Below, piece by piece: positions 21,466 to 32,886 of a DNA stretch of 64,000 bases. The notes under the pieces are model-generated. The model did not search any database. It saw only the letters and a list, made by a program, of their open reading frames with translations, and was not told the DNA's origin. The position numbers and the translations under genes were made by a program. Every line of letters begins with the position of its first letter. The stretch's first letter is position 1. Origin of the DNA: Macrostomum hystrix (taxonomy: Eukaryota; Platyhelminthes; Macrostomidae); the NCBI GenBank assembly GCA_950097015.1, contig CATNEN010000001.1:24308501-24372500 (forward strand), given 5' to 3'.

Positions 21466-21711
21466 CGATATATCGACTAGTCTAACGACGTCCGACCTTA
21501 TGATAATTCAATCCGACGAATCGATTCTCTTCTAGGTGTTCCGTGTTTGTAAACTCATTAAAAGATTTTAAAACGTTAAGCATTGCGTCATCGATCGTCA
21601 AAAGCTACGAATCTGAGAGAACCATTGTAAAGAGCACTTTTGGCCATAGACACTCGTGTTAGCGGACGTATAACAGGCTGGACTTCTGTGGAAACTGCCG
21701 ATGAGTTTCAA

Positions 21712-21766
21712 GATAAGCGCAAGGACAACTTAATAACTAAGTTATTAAGTTGTCCTTGGATAAGCG
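21712..21766. other. 39-nt perfect palindrome flanked by 8-bp direct repeats
   Basis: Arms of 19 nt (21720-21738 and 21740-21758, starting CAAGGACAACTTAATAACT) are exact reverse complements with a single-base loop. They are bracketed by GATAAGCG at 21712-21719 and 21759-21766. The arrangement looks like a tiny insertion with target-site duplication. Confidence 0.85.
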
Positions 21767-23151
21767 TCAATCCTGCACCCAGTAGAGTTTAGGCGATGTT
21801 ATAATTGCCATAGACAAACATTTTCTGCCCGATTTAGTGTGCGGAATAGCCAATCCTGCGCGCATATTATATTATTATTATATTTTTTCAACAGTAGCAA
21901 TAGCCCAACTTCCGGCTCTGGCCGAACCTCCATTAGTCATGCAGCAAGACCCATCGAGTCTGAACCCTGAACTGCGACACTTAGTCAGGTGTCGGGAGGA
22001 ATCGGTATGCAGTGGCCGAGGGCACAAACTTCGGACACAATAACCCTTGGTGTTGACGATTACGCAAAATCCAAGCGAATCGACTATTGGGTAAAGATCC
22101 ATATCGAGCCTGAAATGTTTCACATCAGAGGCTTAAGTTGCAGTTTAATGAATTAAAGATCATTCATGAATCGAGACTGCATGCTGAGCTAATTACGGCT
22201 ACTAGCGGCCATGAAACCGATTATACAGATTATCGTACTTGCAGAAATCTGATCAGTCCTAATTTAACTTCAAACGCAGCAGCGTGACAAGTTAATTTTT
22301 ATTTCTCTTCGGCCATGTCCTGTACGAATGTGCATGCCCAGTCGGTCTTTTAGGCTCCCAACCAGAAGTCAGCTAGCTGAAACCGACTAATTTCACCTTT
22401 ACTTTTAGCAGTAAGTAAGCTTTACTTTCCGCCAAACCTTTAGTTTTAGCACCTGCCAGTGCGCGCAGAATCCGCGGAGGCACTAGCTTCCGTAAACCAA
22501 AAGGGAGGAGTCGGCAAGCTTCATACGAGAGCTGCCTCCACCTTGCCGCGTCGCTTTATATAAAAATAAAAACATTATAATTAATATGCCTCTGTCCGCT
22601 GCCTTTTCACTACATTCCTAGCATTTTTTCGATCCATTCATTACCGTTTTATAACTAGTATATATAGTTTTGCAATTGATTCGTTTTAAGTGCTGGTAGG
22701 CCTAACGGCGAAATGGTGTTTATTTCCTCTATATATTTTCTCTTTCGGATCTTTTTTGTTCCACTTTAACAAGGAAACGATATTATTTTTTTCTACGGTC
22801 TACGAAGAGGGAGTTACTAAAAAGTAAAGCAGTTAATCACAGTTTTTTGGGCTTTGGATTTTAATAAAAATACAACTAACTTATAAATTTCTTACGTTAC
22901 AACATTTCTTCTAAAAACGAATTACAAGTTTACTGAATGCTAACATACTAGATACTGCGCGCGAGTTGGAAGTAATTCTTCGATGTTTACATAGATTCAT
23001 CTTAAAGTTATTTAGATTAAAAGCTACTTTTAAAAATTACTTGGAAACATTTAACTTATCTGCTTTGATTTGATCTTGATCTCAAAGTTTGAGTCAAGCT
23101 AGTCCCCCCTATTAATTAAAATTTAGCAACGTTTTTACTTCAACTTCTTTC
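21767..23151. other. Intergenic, AT-rich, no gene recognised
   Basis: Includes a GC-richer patch at about 22450-22560 followed by TTTATATAAAAATAAAA, which could be a core promoter or the edge of an old element. Neither idea is supported by a second copy. No ORF with recognisable content was found. Confidence 0.35.
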
Positions 23152-23153
23152 AG
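23152..23153 (+). other. Acceptor-like AG 26 nt before the PFDN5 start codon
   Basis: A pyrimidine-rich run CTTCAACTTCTTTCAG ends 26 nt upstream of ATG 23180. It is either the end of a 5' UTR intron or a spliced-leader trans-splice site. NUDT2 has a matching site. Confidence 0.45.
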
Positions 23154-23179
23154 CAATTCTTGGTGCTTAATTGCTTAAC

Positions 23180-26100
23180 ATGGCTCAATCAATACCTATC
23201 ACCCAGCTCTCTATTCAACAACTAAGAGAAGTTTTAGAAAAGATTGATGAGGTAAGTGCTACAATTAATACTTCAATAGCTAACGTGGCTGCTAAGTATG
23301 ACAAGTAAAGAAACAATTTGCCTGTTATTTTGTACTATTTTAAACCTTTTAGACCTTCAATAATCTTCACTAGTCCTTAGGCCTACTTATTAATTGTCAC
23401 ATCTTTCCAGGACTTTACTCATATTTTTTTGATTGCCCCATATTCATACTTAAAAAGTAAAAATCTATTGTAACCAATTTAGGTAAGAGCCAGTCTAGCT
23501 TGCTCTAGGGCCTAGTCTTGTGTAGTTTTGTTTAGAAATTAGTTTATTTTTAATTCATTTTATATTATCACAAAGTGTACTTTTGGTTAGAAATAAGTTC
23601 ATTTTGAGTTTTTTGTTTCTATTAAATGATGATAATTAGCCTATTATGATAATGATTTATAAAATAGTGTTTGTACAAAGTAAAAAAAATAATTGCAAGT
23701 GTAGGGCACAAATAATATTAAAAATAATAGTGCAATATGTAAGCAGAAAATTAGCCACAGGTTGGGTTCATAAAATCCCATTGGTATTAACATGCCCAAG
23801 AACAGCTCTATTACTAGTATTAGCATCCAAGTCTCTAATTGGCAATTTTCATGATGTTGTCACTTGCATAACTGAAAACAACACCTTACATGTTGCAAAT
23901 TGTTCTAATAAGCTCTAAAGGGACACAATTTTTTAAAGATTTTTTTAACACTAGTTTTCTACCACCATTGATGGTGGGGACTATATCCATAAACATTATG
24001 GATATTTTGGCCAACTGACTATAGCCACTTTTCCCCTCATTTCAAAGTCAAAATGTTTGTAACCATGGCTGTAATATAGCAGCCATTGCAAAAACAGCAA
24101 ATAAATAAGAGAAGTACTGAAAAGTTTGCCTTTTATCTGTCAAATATCTATAAAAAGGTAAAAAAATAAAATAGGCCTAGTTATATTGGTTGATAGTCAT
24201 TTGGTCTGCCAATATATTATACAATCTATTCATCCGCTAATGTAGGCATTCATCAGAATAACTAATTATGTCATCAAGCTTTATATCAAAATATATTTGT
24301 GTTGTAGTGCTTCTTCTACAATTGCACTTTTCTAGTAATTCAAACTCTCCTCATACTGTAAGTAATTGGCCTAAACTTCTGACTTATTGCCTGTCAATCA
24401 TTTTAGAGTGACATATACATTATACCACACCCCTGCTCGGGTGGACTTATGCAAACTACAGATAGTTTGGGTAGCGTGGCTCTTTGTCACGATATTTCTG
24501 GCCTCCTGCCAGTTATATTCTAGATATTAAATCTAGTTAGATCTGGAGACAATGCTCTCAGGTGATTCAGACAAGTTTTGTCAGGTAATTCAGGCTCTCT
24601 GGCCAGTCTGTACTCGGGCTTCCCCGGATCGGTTTCAACGGCTTCCACTTACTTTAGAAATAAGTAAGGCTTTGTTAAGATTGCTCACGAGGAGAATTGA
24701 ACTGTTTCTTAATAATGGGCACGAAACGGTTACTGTCTTTATCACTTCCCGCCTCTATTTATAGCAATATTCCTAATACACTCAGCATACACACGGTATA
24801 TTTCTTTTCATCTTAACAAATAGCATAAGTCGAATATTATAAGCATACGCGTAGCATATTTTTAGCACGAATTCAAATAAAGAGTTAACATTCGTAGATA
24901 CCAAGTATAGTGAAGATAAGTAAAAATACACAAAGTTTCATAAAACATACACAAAGAAAGCAAAATACGTAGCAAAAGTTTCAGAAAGATGTTAGCTAAG
25001 GATTAACACTTTGCAGATACACAAAATAAATGTCCATAAAGAATTGATAAAACACTCAGACTGAACTCAAGTCAGAAAAGAAAAGAACTCAAACTGCGGT
25101 GGTGGTTCCTCGTAATGTATCCAGCCTAGCTGGATAAGGATCCAGCGTACCTCGATGTTTAGTAGGGTCCTGAAGGCCTGCCTGTCGCCTGCATTTAGAG
25201 CTCGCCGTATCCTGTCAGCGACCGTCTCCATGGCCGTAATGGCCCCGGCCGTGTCCGTCGCACTGCGTAGGGAGCGAATCGACGGCCATATGTGCGCCCT
25301 CTGTGGCAGTGCTTGGTCATGGCGCAGGAACACAATTTTTAGCAGATATTGCGTTAGCTTGTGCTGCGCTTTGGCCACTCGCTCTTCGCGGGTCCCGATT
25401 CTGGGTGGTGGAATCCTTGACGCAGCCGGCCGATCGGCCCGGGCGTGTGCTGCTGCAGACCGCGGTGGCCAATTATCCTCCAGCGTAGATGACTTCTGAG
25501 GCCGTGGAGCCAGCGGCTGGCGTGACGGTGGTCTGTACACTGTTGATTGCGGCTTTGGTTGTTGCACCACCTTTGTCTTCTGTGATGGTCTATGCGCAGG
25601 TGGCTGCTGCAATAGCACTGTAGGTCTACGAATCTCGGCTGTAGATATTGGCAGCCTAGAGACTCGGCTTTGCGGCGATCCTCGTGGCCGATTCTCTGGT
25701 TCCAGCCGCGGGCTTGAGGTTCTCATCCGCTTGACAGCCGTGCCCTTATAGGCAGGTGGTTTCGGCCGCGTGGCCTGCCGCAGCGGAGCGGCCAATTCGT
25801 TGCGTGGCGTGGTGTCAACCACATTGCATTCGCCTATTGGCGGCTCAGTTTCGCTGCCTGCTGGCAGGACTTCCACACTCACTCCTGTGAATTCATTTTG
25901 AACTTCATTACAGTCAATGAGTTCTTGTAAGAAATCACTCAGTGAGGTAATTTCGGCCATTATGGCGAGTTGGCTGTATGTCTCAGTAGAGCACTTAGCT
26001 AGCGCAACCCTTGTTCCGAGGTGGCCCTTTATATAGTCACAAAATGGGCGAGTGCCTGACCAATAGGATGCCGAGATTTTGTTTACAATGAGGATATCGA

Positions 26101-29100
26101 GGTGTATACAAAATATACCAAATAATATGCGGAGAGTATTTAAAATATTTTCGTGACACAGTCTTATCGTAGGAATTACACAACAATACAAATTTGATAC
26201 ACGCAAGATATATTAGCGATATAGGTATCGCCAGATTACACAATAATACACGGAGAATATGTGAGCAATATCATCACCCATTGGCTTACTGGCCTGGGGT
26301 GGTGGGCGTTCGCCTATTGTTTTTGAAAGCGAGCACGCTTAAGCTTGGGCACGAGATCACCGCATGTCTGCGTGATGCGTGGGGTCAGGCGTGGCCTGAG
26401 ATTATAGGCAACTCGATCTGTTAAGTCCTCGGGGATTTCTTCATTTTCCTCCGAGCTTTCACTGGTATCGCCCTCTGGCGATTCATTTTCCTCGTGCGGG
26501 TCAAAACTTTCCCTGCCACGGGCAGACCATCTAATTCTTTCTTCAGAGCTTAACTCACCATCTGACACGTCCGGCAATTTGTCTGGCGGCTTTTTGCGCT
26601 CTGGCTGCCTCCTCTTAATGCCTTGCTCTGCGGGCTTGGCCTTTGCTTTAGGAGCGCCATTTTTCTTCACAATTTCTTCAATAATTGTCAGTGAATTCGG
26701 AACAGCATTGACATTAATTCGATATAATAACAGTTTTGGTCCTTGTTTGTCTTGAAACAAGCGCTGGCTTGTTAATGCAGACTTTCGTTTTGACCTGGTC
26801 TTTCTTTTTCTCTTCTCATTCCTTACAGTCTGGCATCCTTTCTCATGGACACGTGGCAACTGTCTGGTTGAGATTCTATTTACTTCTTCTGTTTTGATTG
26901 CTTCTGACGGCCTTCTGGACAATCCATCAGCATTAGAGTGCTTGGCTCCACTTCGATGCTCAATATTGAATTGGAACTCACTAAGCCTCTCTATCCATCT
27001 GCCTAGGATGCCCTGTGCCTCCGTCTGTCTCAAAAGCCATAGAATTGCTTTGTGATCCGTTCTGGCTAAGAATTTCTTGCCAATCAGGTAGAAGCGAAAA
27101 TGCTTCATCCCATCGACCAAAGCGAGCAACTCTTTTTTGGTAATCGGATAACGTTTCTCCGACTCCTTCATTGCGCGGCTAAAATAAGCGATGGGCCTTT
27201 CTACGCCATCCGCCTGGATCTGACCCAGGCAAGCGCCGATTCTATCGTCGCTGGCGTCAGTGTCTAGCACCATCCTCACATTTTCATTATCAGTGATTTC
27301 CGGATAAGCGAGCACTTCAGTGGAAGTCATTCTTTGCTTCAGTAGCTGAAATGCCGCATCATGACTACTGTTCCATTTCTCTTTAAAGTTCTGAATGTTC
27401 TTCTTTGTCAGTTGGAAAAGTGGATGTGCTGCCTCTGCATAATTTTTTACGAACCTACAATAATAATTACACAGGCCTAAGAAGCTTCGCAGTTCTTTCA
27501 CATCCCGCGGCATTGGCCATGATGCAATTGCTTCGATCTTAGCAGGGTCAGTTCTAATTCCATACTTTCCGATGACATGACCTAAATACTGCAATTCTTG
27601 CTGAAACAGAAAACATTTCTTGGGCCTTAGTTTGAGCCCGGCAGAAATGATTCTTTTGAAAACTTCGGCTAAATGCTGCAGATGTTCCTCAAATCTTTTT
27701 GAATAGGTGATGATGTCATCTATATAGGACATGGCATACCGATGCTGGATACCTTCTAGCACTGTATTCATCAATCTTTGAAAGGTGCCAGGGGCATTGG
27801 ACAGCCCTTGCGCCATCACTTGGTATTCAAATTGACCTCGGGTCAGCGTGGAGAATGCAGTCATATGCTTGTGTTCTTCCTTGATCGGTACTTGCCAATA
27901 ACCCGAATTCAGGTCAAGGCTGCTGAAGAACTGACTGCCCGTCAGATGAGAAAACGTTTCTTGGATGTTAGGCAACGGATAAGGATAATAGTGTACTCGT
28001 GAATTCAGTACACGAAAATCACTCACTATCCGAAGCGTCCCGTCTTTCTTCGGCACAATTACCAACGGTGTCGAATAGGTACTGTAGCAAGGTCGGATTA
28101 AGTTCTTTGCCAACATGTCATCTAACTGCTCATCGACCTGCTTTTGAAGGTGTGGCGGAATCCGTCGTGTCGGTATTCTGACTGGCGTGGTGTCCTGTAG
28201 CACGATTTCATGAGTTATTAAATGGGTTAGACCCATTTCTCGGCTATTCTGCGAAAAAGCCTTTCGGTTGTCTTTGATTAATTGTTTGACCTGTTCTTGT
28301 TGGATGTCGGACAGTTCTTTGTCTAAATGGATTTCCTTTATCCATTCATCTGATTCTTCTTTGACGCTTCCGATTCGTTCTGTTTCTTTATCGCATTCAA
28401 TATAATAATTCAAATTCTTTGACTTCAGCGGCTTGGCTAAACCAATTAGAGATGATTTCGGTATATTGATTTCGTAGTTATGTTTATTCACAACTTCCAC
28501 TACTCCTGTTCCATCGATCATAGTAACTAACGTAGGAGTTACTCCTACTGATCCTTCTTTTAATTGAATCTGATCGTTGATTGCTTCTATAGTCATGGGT
28601 GTTCCATAATTTCTTTCATAGTTAGTTGCTAATCGCACAGGGATCTTCAGAGCGCTGCTAGCCGGCACGGTTATTTTCTCCTGGCTGTAAACTCTGCATA
28701 TTCGCACAGGCAGTTTAGTAAATTGAATAGGCAGACATCTTCCATTCTTTAAAACCACCATTCCTTGACTAAAATTGATATTATTACAATATTTCAAGAA
28801 AAACTCCATTCCTAAAATATCGTCACTCTCGTGGTCACACAACAGGAATAGTGTACTGATACTGATATCGCCAAAGTTTAATATTGTTGTTACTTCACCA
28901 ATAATTTCCACTTCTGAACTGTCGAAAGTTGTTACTCGTCTATTTGAATCGTTAATTTCTTCTTTGTGGAACGTGTTCTTCCATGAGCTTCGACTTAAAA
29001 AGTTATGTCCAGCACCGGTGTCTAGTAAAAAGTTTAGCGACTTTCCTCTAATTTCTCCTTGTAATATTGCTTCCCGACCTTTAATCTCTATATTAGTTGA

Positions 29101-32100
29101 CTCGATCTTGGGTGCGGACGTTGCTACTGCTGGTTCAGAGGCTTTTAATTTGCACTTATTTGTTCCTGAGGATCAGGGCCTCTCTGCTCGATCCTCGCTC
29201 CTCAGTTTCCCTGCTGCTGATTGGAATTAGCCAGTCCAGAACTTCGGCAGAATTTGGCCACATGCCCGTTATTGCCACAATTGAAGCAGATTCGCGGTGG
29301 GCGATCCTGCTGCTGTTGCTGCTGCTGATAGTTCTGCGACTGCTGCTGTTGCGCTTGAGTATTTGGCTGCTGTCTCTGCTGATAGTTCTGCCGCTGATAG
29401 TTCTGCTGTTGCTGATAGTTCTGCCGTTGCTGATAATTCTGCTGCTGCTGATAATTCTGCCGCTGCTGATAATTCTGCTGCTGATAGTTCTGCTGCTGCT
29501 GCTGCGGATAGTTCTGCTGCTGCTGCAGGTTCTGAGTAGCCATCTGGACACTGACCATGAGTTCTTGCATGGTTCTCTTTTGTTGTTCTAGTTCTTCTTG
29601 TTGCCTCAGCAATATTTCTTCAATCCTGCTCTGTCTCTTTTGTTCAGCTTCATCACTCTTGGCCATCTTCATACTAACACCTTTGTGGGACATGTTCCAC
29701 GCTGTTTCCATGCGTCTCAGCATTCTCCTTGCATCTTGTAGAGTTGCTGGTGCAGCAAAAATAAGCTTCTCTCTGGTTTCAGCCGGTACTTTTACTCCTT
29801 TAATAAATTGTTCTATTATTTCTTCTTCTCTCTGTTCTGCGGTCATATTCGGAAATGCTCTGGTAGCTAGTTCGATAAGAGCGTCAGAGAAATTTTCCAC
29901 TGGTTCGTTGCGTCCTTGACTACGGCTTCTAAATTCTTCCCTAAATTCGGCGGAGCTTCCTGTTCTTCCGAAACGTTCCACTAGTCTTTCTTTAAATTCT
30001 TCGTAATCTAGATCGTCCGGTAAGTTCATACGCTGCACTGCGGCAAACGCAGTTGAGAGATCGAGGTTGGCTAGGAGCTCGCACTTCCTGTGTGCCTCCT
30101 CTATTCCTTCAGCTTTGCAGTGCTGGTCAAAGGCTGTCAGCCAAATTCTGATTTCCTGATTTGGCGTGAATTTTTGAATTTTGACATGTCTCGTCGGTCC
30201 CAGTTCTAATCGGTTTCTTAGTTCTTCTGCTAGCATGGCGATTGCATCGTTGGCATTCATTTTGACTACTTGACTATGAATAGCTTATTTCTAAGTAAGA
30301 TTCTGCCGCTTTTCCGATCATTTTCCGCTGCCACCAAGTTGTTGTAGTGCTTCTTCTACAATTGCACTTTTCTAGTAATTCAAACTCTCCTCATACTGTA
30401 AGTAATTGGCCTAAACTTCTGACTTATTGCCTGTCAATCATTTTAGAGTGACATATACATTATACCACACCCCTGCTCGGGTGGACTTATGCAAACTACA
30501 GATAGTTTGGGTAGCGTGGCTCTTTGTCACGATATTTCTGGCCTCCTGCCAGTTATATTCTAGATATTAAATCTAGTTAGATCTGGAGACAATGCTCTCA
30601 GGTGATTCAGACAAGTTTTGTCAGGTAATTCAGGCTCTCTGGCCAGTCTGTACTCGGGCTTCCCCGGATCGGTTTCAACGGCTTCCACTTACTTTAGAAA
30701 TAAGTAAGGCTTTGTTAAGATTGCTCACGAGGAGAATTGAACTGTTTCTTAATAATGGGCACGAAACGGTTACTGTCTTTATCACTTCCCGCCTCTATTT
30801 ATAGCAATATTCCTAATACACTCAGCATACACACGGTATATTTCTTTTCATCTTAACAAATCGCATAAGTCGAATATTATAAGCATAAGCGTAGCATATT
30901 TTTAGCACGAATTCAAATATAGCCTGTTATATTTGTTAATGTATTTTGATTCATAATTTGTTAGAATGTTAGGATTTTTCTGAAAGTTCTATAGCTAATA
31001 AGTAGGATATAAATATACAATTCGGGAACAAAATGTTGCCAATGGTTGCATCTGTCACACTGAAGGGCATGTTGCCTAGCAGTAAAACAGCATGGCAAAC
31101 AGCACAATCATCTATGAAAGCTAAAGCTTAAGCCATGAAGTCTAAAATATTCTTCTTAAAATACTGTTTAAAAATTCTGATAATATTTCTATGAATGATA
31201 CTTCAAACAAAAATTAAATGCTTCAATATCTTGATTGTTGTTGAAAGCCTTTGTTGAAGGCTCAAAGAAAAAATAAACATAAGATATTTTGAAATATAAG
31301 TATTTATTCCTGAATTTCCCCAAACTACCTATAACTTTTACCTATAATTTTTAGCTTGACTGGCAAAATAATTTAAGATTTACATTTCAAAATATTAGAG
31401 TTCAGACTTTTTTGCCATTAAAATAGACAATTTAATGATTGGTAATAATAATTTTTGGGAAATAATTACATTATGGGAAGATTAGTAAAATGTGTCATCC
31501 TGGCTGTAATACTGTAGTTGTTCTGTAACTGCCTCTGTCAACTATAATTGTAATTGGTAACCAAAATATGCCAGAAGGTTTTTCCTGTCCTATAGTTTCC
31601 CATAAGTATCTATGATTTCTAAGGAACACTACTAAACACTTTTAGACCTGAAAGAAGGCAGAAAAGTGACCATTGATTTTGCTGGCAAAAATTTTGTTTT
31701 TGATTTATGAAAAATGTAAATAAGTATGTGTCTAGTGACTTTGTTCAAATATTTAAGCAACATCTAACAAATAACTAGCTCACATTAAGTGGGGATGTTA
31801 ACATAACATTGCTATGTAAGGTTTTTTTTAATTTAGTAGACTTGTTAAAATGTGCTATGCACCCTTATACTAGGCATGCTGAAATTCTTGGGTTCAATTT
31901 TTTAAGTAAATATTACTGTTCTGTGCACTTTTTGTGATGAGATAAGTGCCTTTTACTGTGCCTAAGTGCCTAATTTACCCACTACGTTATAGTATTGAGC
32001 TAACAATCAAAATTTCCTTGTAAAAACAAAAACCTCCAATGTCTTGTTGTTTATATGGCTTTTTTAGAACAAGCCCTAAGCTCTAGGGCATATATGCTAT

Positions 32101-32886
32101 ATTGTATTCTTGCCAGGCACCTGACCTCTTAATTTATGCAACCTGAGAATCAATGAAGACCTGTCCGAACAAGACATTTTTATTAAACTGTAAGCAGTTT
32201 TCACTTCAAATAATATTGATGGCTTATGTAATATTGCTACTAGGAATTTAGGGAGGCATATATGGAAATATAAAGTATAAAATAAGAAAACTAAAATGTT
32301 TCTTTCTTAAATGTGTAAATTTTGTAGCCTTAAATGCCTTTGCATAATTTCTGGCATAAAGTAGACAATAAAAAAGTTTCAAGTACGAGTATATTGAGCT
32401 CTGTAGCTACTATTTAGGTGAAAATGTGACTTTCTTTAAAAAGTGCCCAACCTACAACTCGAAACACACAACCAGGAGATGGAATTCCTGACCAGCTCGT
32501 TGCAAAACCTCAAGGCGGTACAGCAGAAGTTCATGGAATCCAAGGAGGCCGTTGAAAAGCTCACTCCGCAGAGGGCCAATTCTGAACTGCTGGTGCCCAT
32601 GACCAGTACTCTGTATGTGCTCGGCCACCTGTCACAGCCGGACAAGGTCACGGTGGACATTGGCACGGGCTACTACGCCGAGATGAGCACAGCCCAGGCT
32701 GCTGATTTCTTTCAACGCAAAGCTGAATTCCTAGCCAAAGAGATGGAGCGGGTGCAGCCGGGGCTGCAGGAGAAGTATGCAACCAAGCAGGCGGTGACGG
32801 AGGTGCTGCAGAGCAAAGTGCGGCAAGCGGTGGCTAGCCAGCAGGCCAGCACTGTCCAGGCCCAGGCTGGTGGCAATCAGCCCTGA
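23180..32886 (+). CDS. PFDN5: Prefoldin subunit 5
   Basis: Two exons, 23180-23251 and 32476-32886, join in phase 0 to give 160 residues, close to the usual ~154. The N-terminus MAQSIPITQLSIQQL and the join KIDE|EMEFLTSSL align without gaps to the first prefoldin helix. Later motifs ELLVPMTSTLYV, VTVDIGTGYYAE and EKYATKQAV match the beta-hairpin and second helix of PFDN5. The protein is an alpha-type subunit of the hexameric prefoldin co-chaperone, which passes unfolded actin and tubulin to the CCT chaperonin in the cytosol (established family role). The intron is 9.2 kb and contains a complete-looking antisense LTR retrotransposon; exon 2 carries the rest of the gene. A poly(A) signal AATAAA lies at 33242-33247. 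The alternative exon 2 start at 32443 would break phase. Confidence 0.93.
24303..24875 (-). repeat. 3' LTR of the PFDN5-intron element
   Basis: Plus-strand edges TGTAGTGCTTCTTC and GCACGAATTCA. Two differences were seen relative to the other LTR, near 24832 and 24848. Confidence 0.92.
25067..25960 (-). CDS. Third ORF in the env position, unknown function
   Basis: The frame from ATG 25960 (MAEITSLSDFLQELI) gives 297 residues. The first ~35 residues are acidic. A long Pro/Arg/Gln-rich middle follows (RPKPPAYKG, LLQQPPAHRPSQKTK, RPPSRQPLAPRPQ), probably disordered and basic. The last ~110 residues look folded and helical (REERVAKAQHKLTQYLLKIV, METVADRIRRALNAGDRQAF, LLNIEVRWILIQLGWIHYEE). There is no signal peptide or membrane segment, so it is not an envelope protein. 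It lies between pol and the 3' LTR. The frame is intact in an otherwise young element, which suggests it is used. I do not recognise the family; a nucleic-acid-binding or gag-like accessory role is a guess from charge only. Confidence 0.6.
   Translation of the reverse strand: MAEITSLSDFLQELIDCNEVQNEFTGVSVEVLPAGSETEPPIGECNVVDTTPRNELAAPLRQATRPKPPAYKGTAVKRMRTSSPRLEPENRPRGSPQSRVSRLPISTAEIRRPTVLLQQPPAHRPSQKTKVVQQPKPQSTVYRPPSRQPLAPRPQKSSTLEDNWPPRSAAAHARADRPAASRIPPPRIGTREERVAKAQHKLTQYLLKIVFLRHDQALPQRAHIWPSIRSLRSATDTAGAITAMETVADRIRRALNAGDRQAFRTLLNIEVRWILIQLGWIHYEEPPPQFEFFSFLT
26314..29177 (-). CDS. Pol: protease, reverse transcriptase, RNase H; no integrase core
   Basis: The frame is open from about 29177, 24 nt past the gag stop. 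Aspartic protease has LLDTGAG (Asp codon 29020-29022) and DILGMEFF. RT has VSDFRVLNSRVHYYPYPLPN, SSLDLNSGYWQVPI, QGLSNAPGTFQRLMN and the catalytic YIDDI. The connection has YLGHVIGKYGI. RNase H has DTDASDDRIGACLG, KKELLALVDGM and ARTDHKAI. After HRSGAKHSNADGLSRRP the chain runs into basic and acidic low-complexity sequence and ends YNLRPRLTPR plus a short tail. The HHCC finger and DDE core expected here in Gypsy elements are absent. Expression from gag would need a frame change: the frames do not overlap, so this copy may be unable to make pol, or uses reinitiation. Confidence 0.88.
29202..30260 (-). CDS. Gag polyprotein
   Basis: ATG 30260 (MNANDAIAMLAEELRNRLEL) gives 352 residues. The first ~200 residues form a capsid-like helical region with IRIWLTAFDQHCKAEGI, FKERLVERFGR and EQFIKGVKVPAETREKLIF, typical of retrotransposon gag. 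A glutamine-rich tract follows (many QQNYQQ repeats), then a single CCHC zinc knuckle CFNCGNNGHVAKFC that would bind the element RNA. It is the first ORF after the 5' LTR on the - strand and ends at TGA 29202-29204. Confidence 0.88.
   Translation of the reverse strand: MNANDAIAMLAEELRNRLELGPTRHVKIQKFTPNQEIRIWLTAFDQHCKAEGIEEAHRKCELLANLDLSTAFAAVQRMNLPDDLDYEEFKERLVERFGRTGSSAEFREEFRSRSQGRNEPVENFSDALIELATRAFPNMTAEQREEEIIEQFIKGVKVPAETREKLIFAAPATLQDARRMLRRMETAWNMSHKGVSMKMAKSDEAEQKRQSRIEEILLRQQEELEQQKRTMQELMVSVQMATQNLQQQQNYPQQQQQNYQQQNYQQRQNYQQQQNYQQRQNYQQQQNYQRQNYQQRQQPNTQAQQQQSQNYQQQQQQQDRPPRICFNCGNNGHVAKFCRSSGLANSNQQQGN
30325..30336 (-). promoter_or_regulatory. Putative tRNA primer-binding site
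   Basis: TGGTGGCAGCGG lies six bases downstream of the 5' LTR in element orientation. A TGGNGGCAG-like motif here is the usual position of a primer-binding site. The tRNA species is not assigned. Confidence 0.5.
30343..30915 (-). repeat. 5' LTR of the PFDN5-intron element
   Basis: Direct repeat of 24303-24875 with the same 573-bp length. It should carry the element promoter; CTATTTATAG within it is a possible TATA region. Confidence 0.92.

Larger units (their letters stand above)
24303..30915 (-). mobile_element. Gypsy-type LTR retrotransposon in PFDN5 intron, young, lacks integrase core
   Basis: Two 573-bp direct repeats (24303-24875 and 30343-30915) begin TG and end CA and differ at only two positions that I can see. 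On the - strand the order is 5' LTR, primer-binding-like site, gag, pol (protease, RT, RNase H), third ORF and 3' LTR. No integrase zinc finger or DDE core was found after RNase H. No 4-6 bp target-site duplication is evident at the outer edges. The two near-identical LTRs imply recent insertion. The element sits antisense in a housekeeping-gene intron. Confidence 0.9.

Noticed and set aside
24552-24764. 70-codon ORF present identically at 30592-30804
   Set aside because: It lies in both LTRs; duplicated LTR sequence, not a gene.
32443-32475. Upstream extension of PFDN5 exon 2 in the same frame
   Set aside because: The AG before it gives the wrong phase, and the added residues would disrupt the gap-free alignment of the first prefoldin helix.
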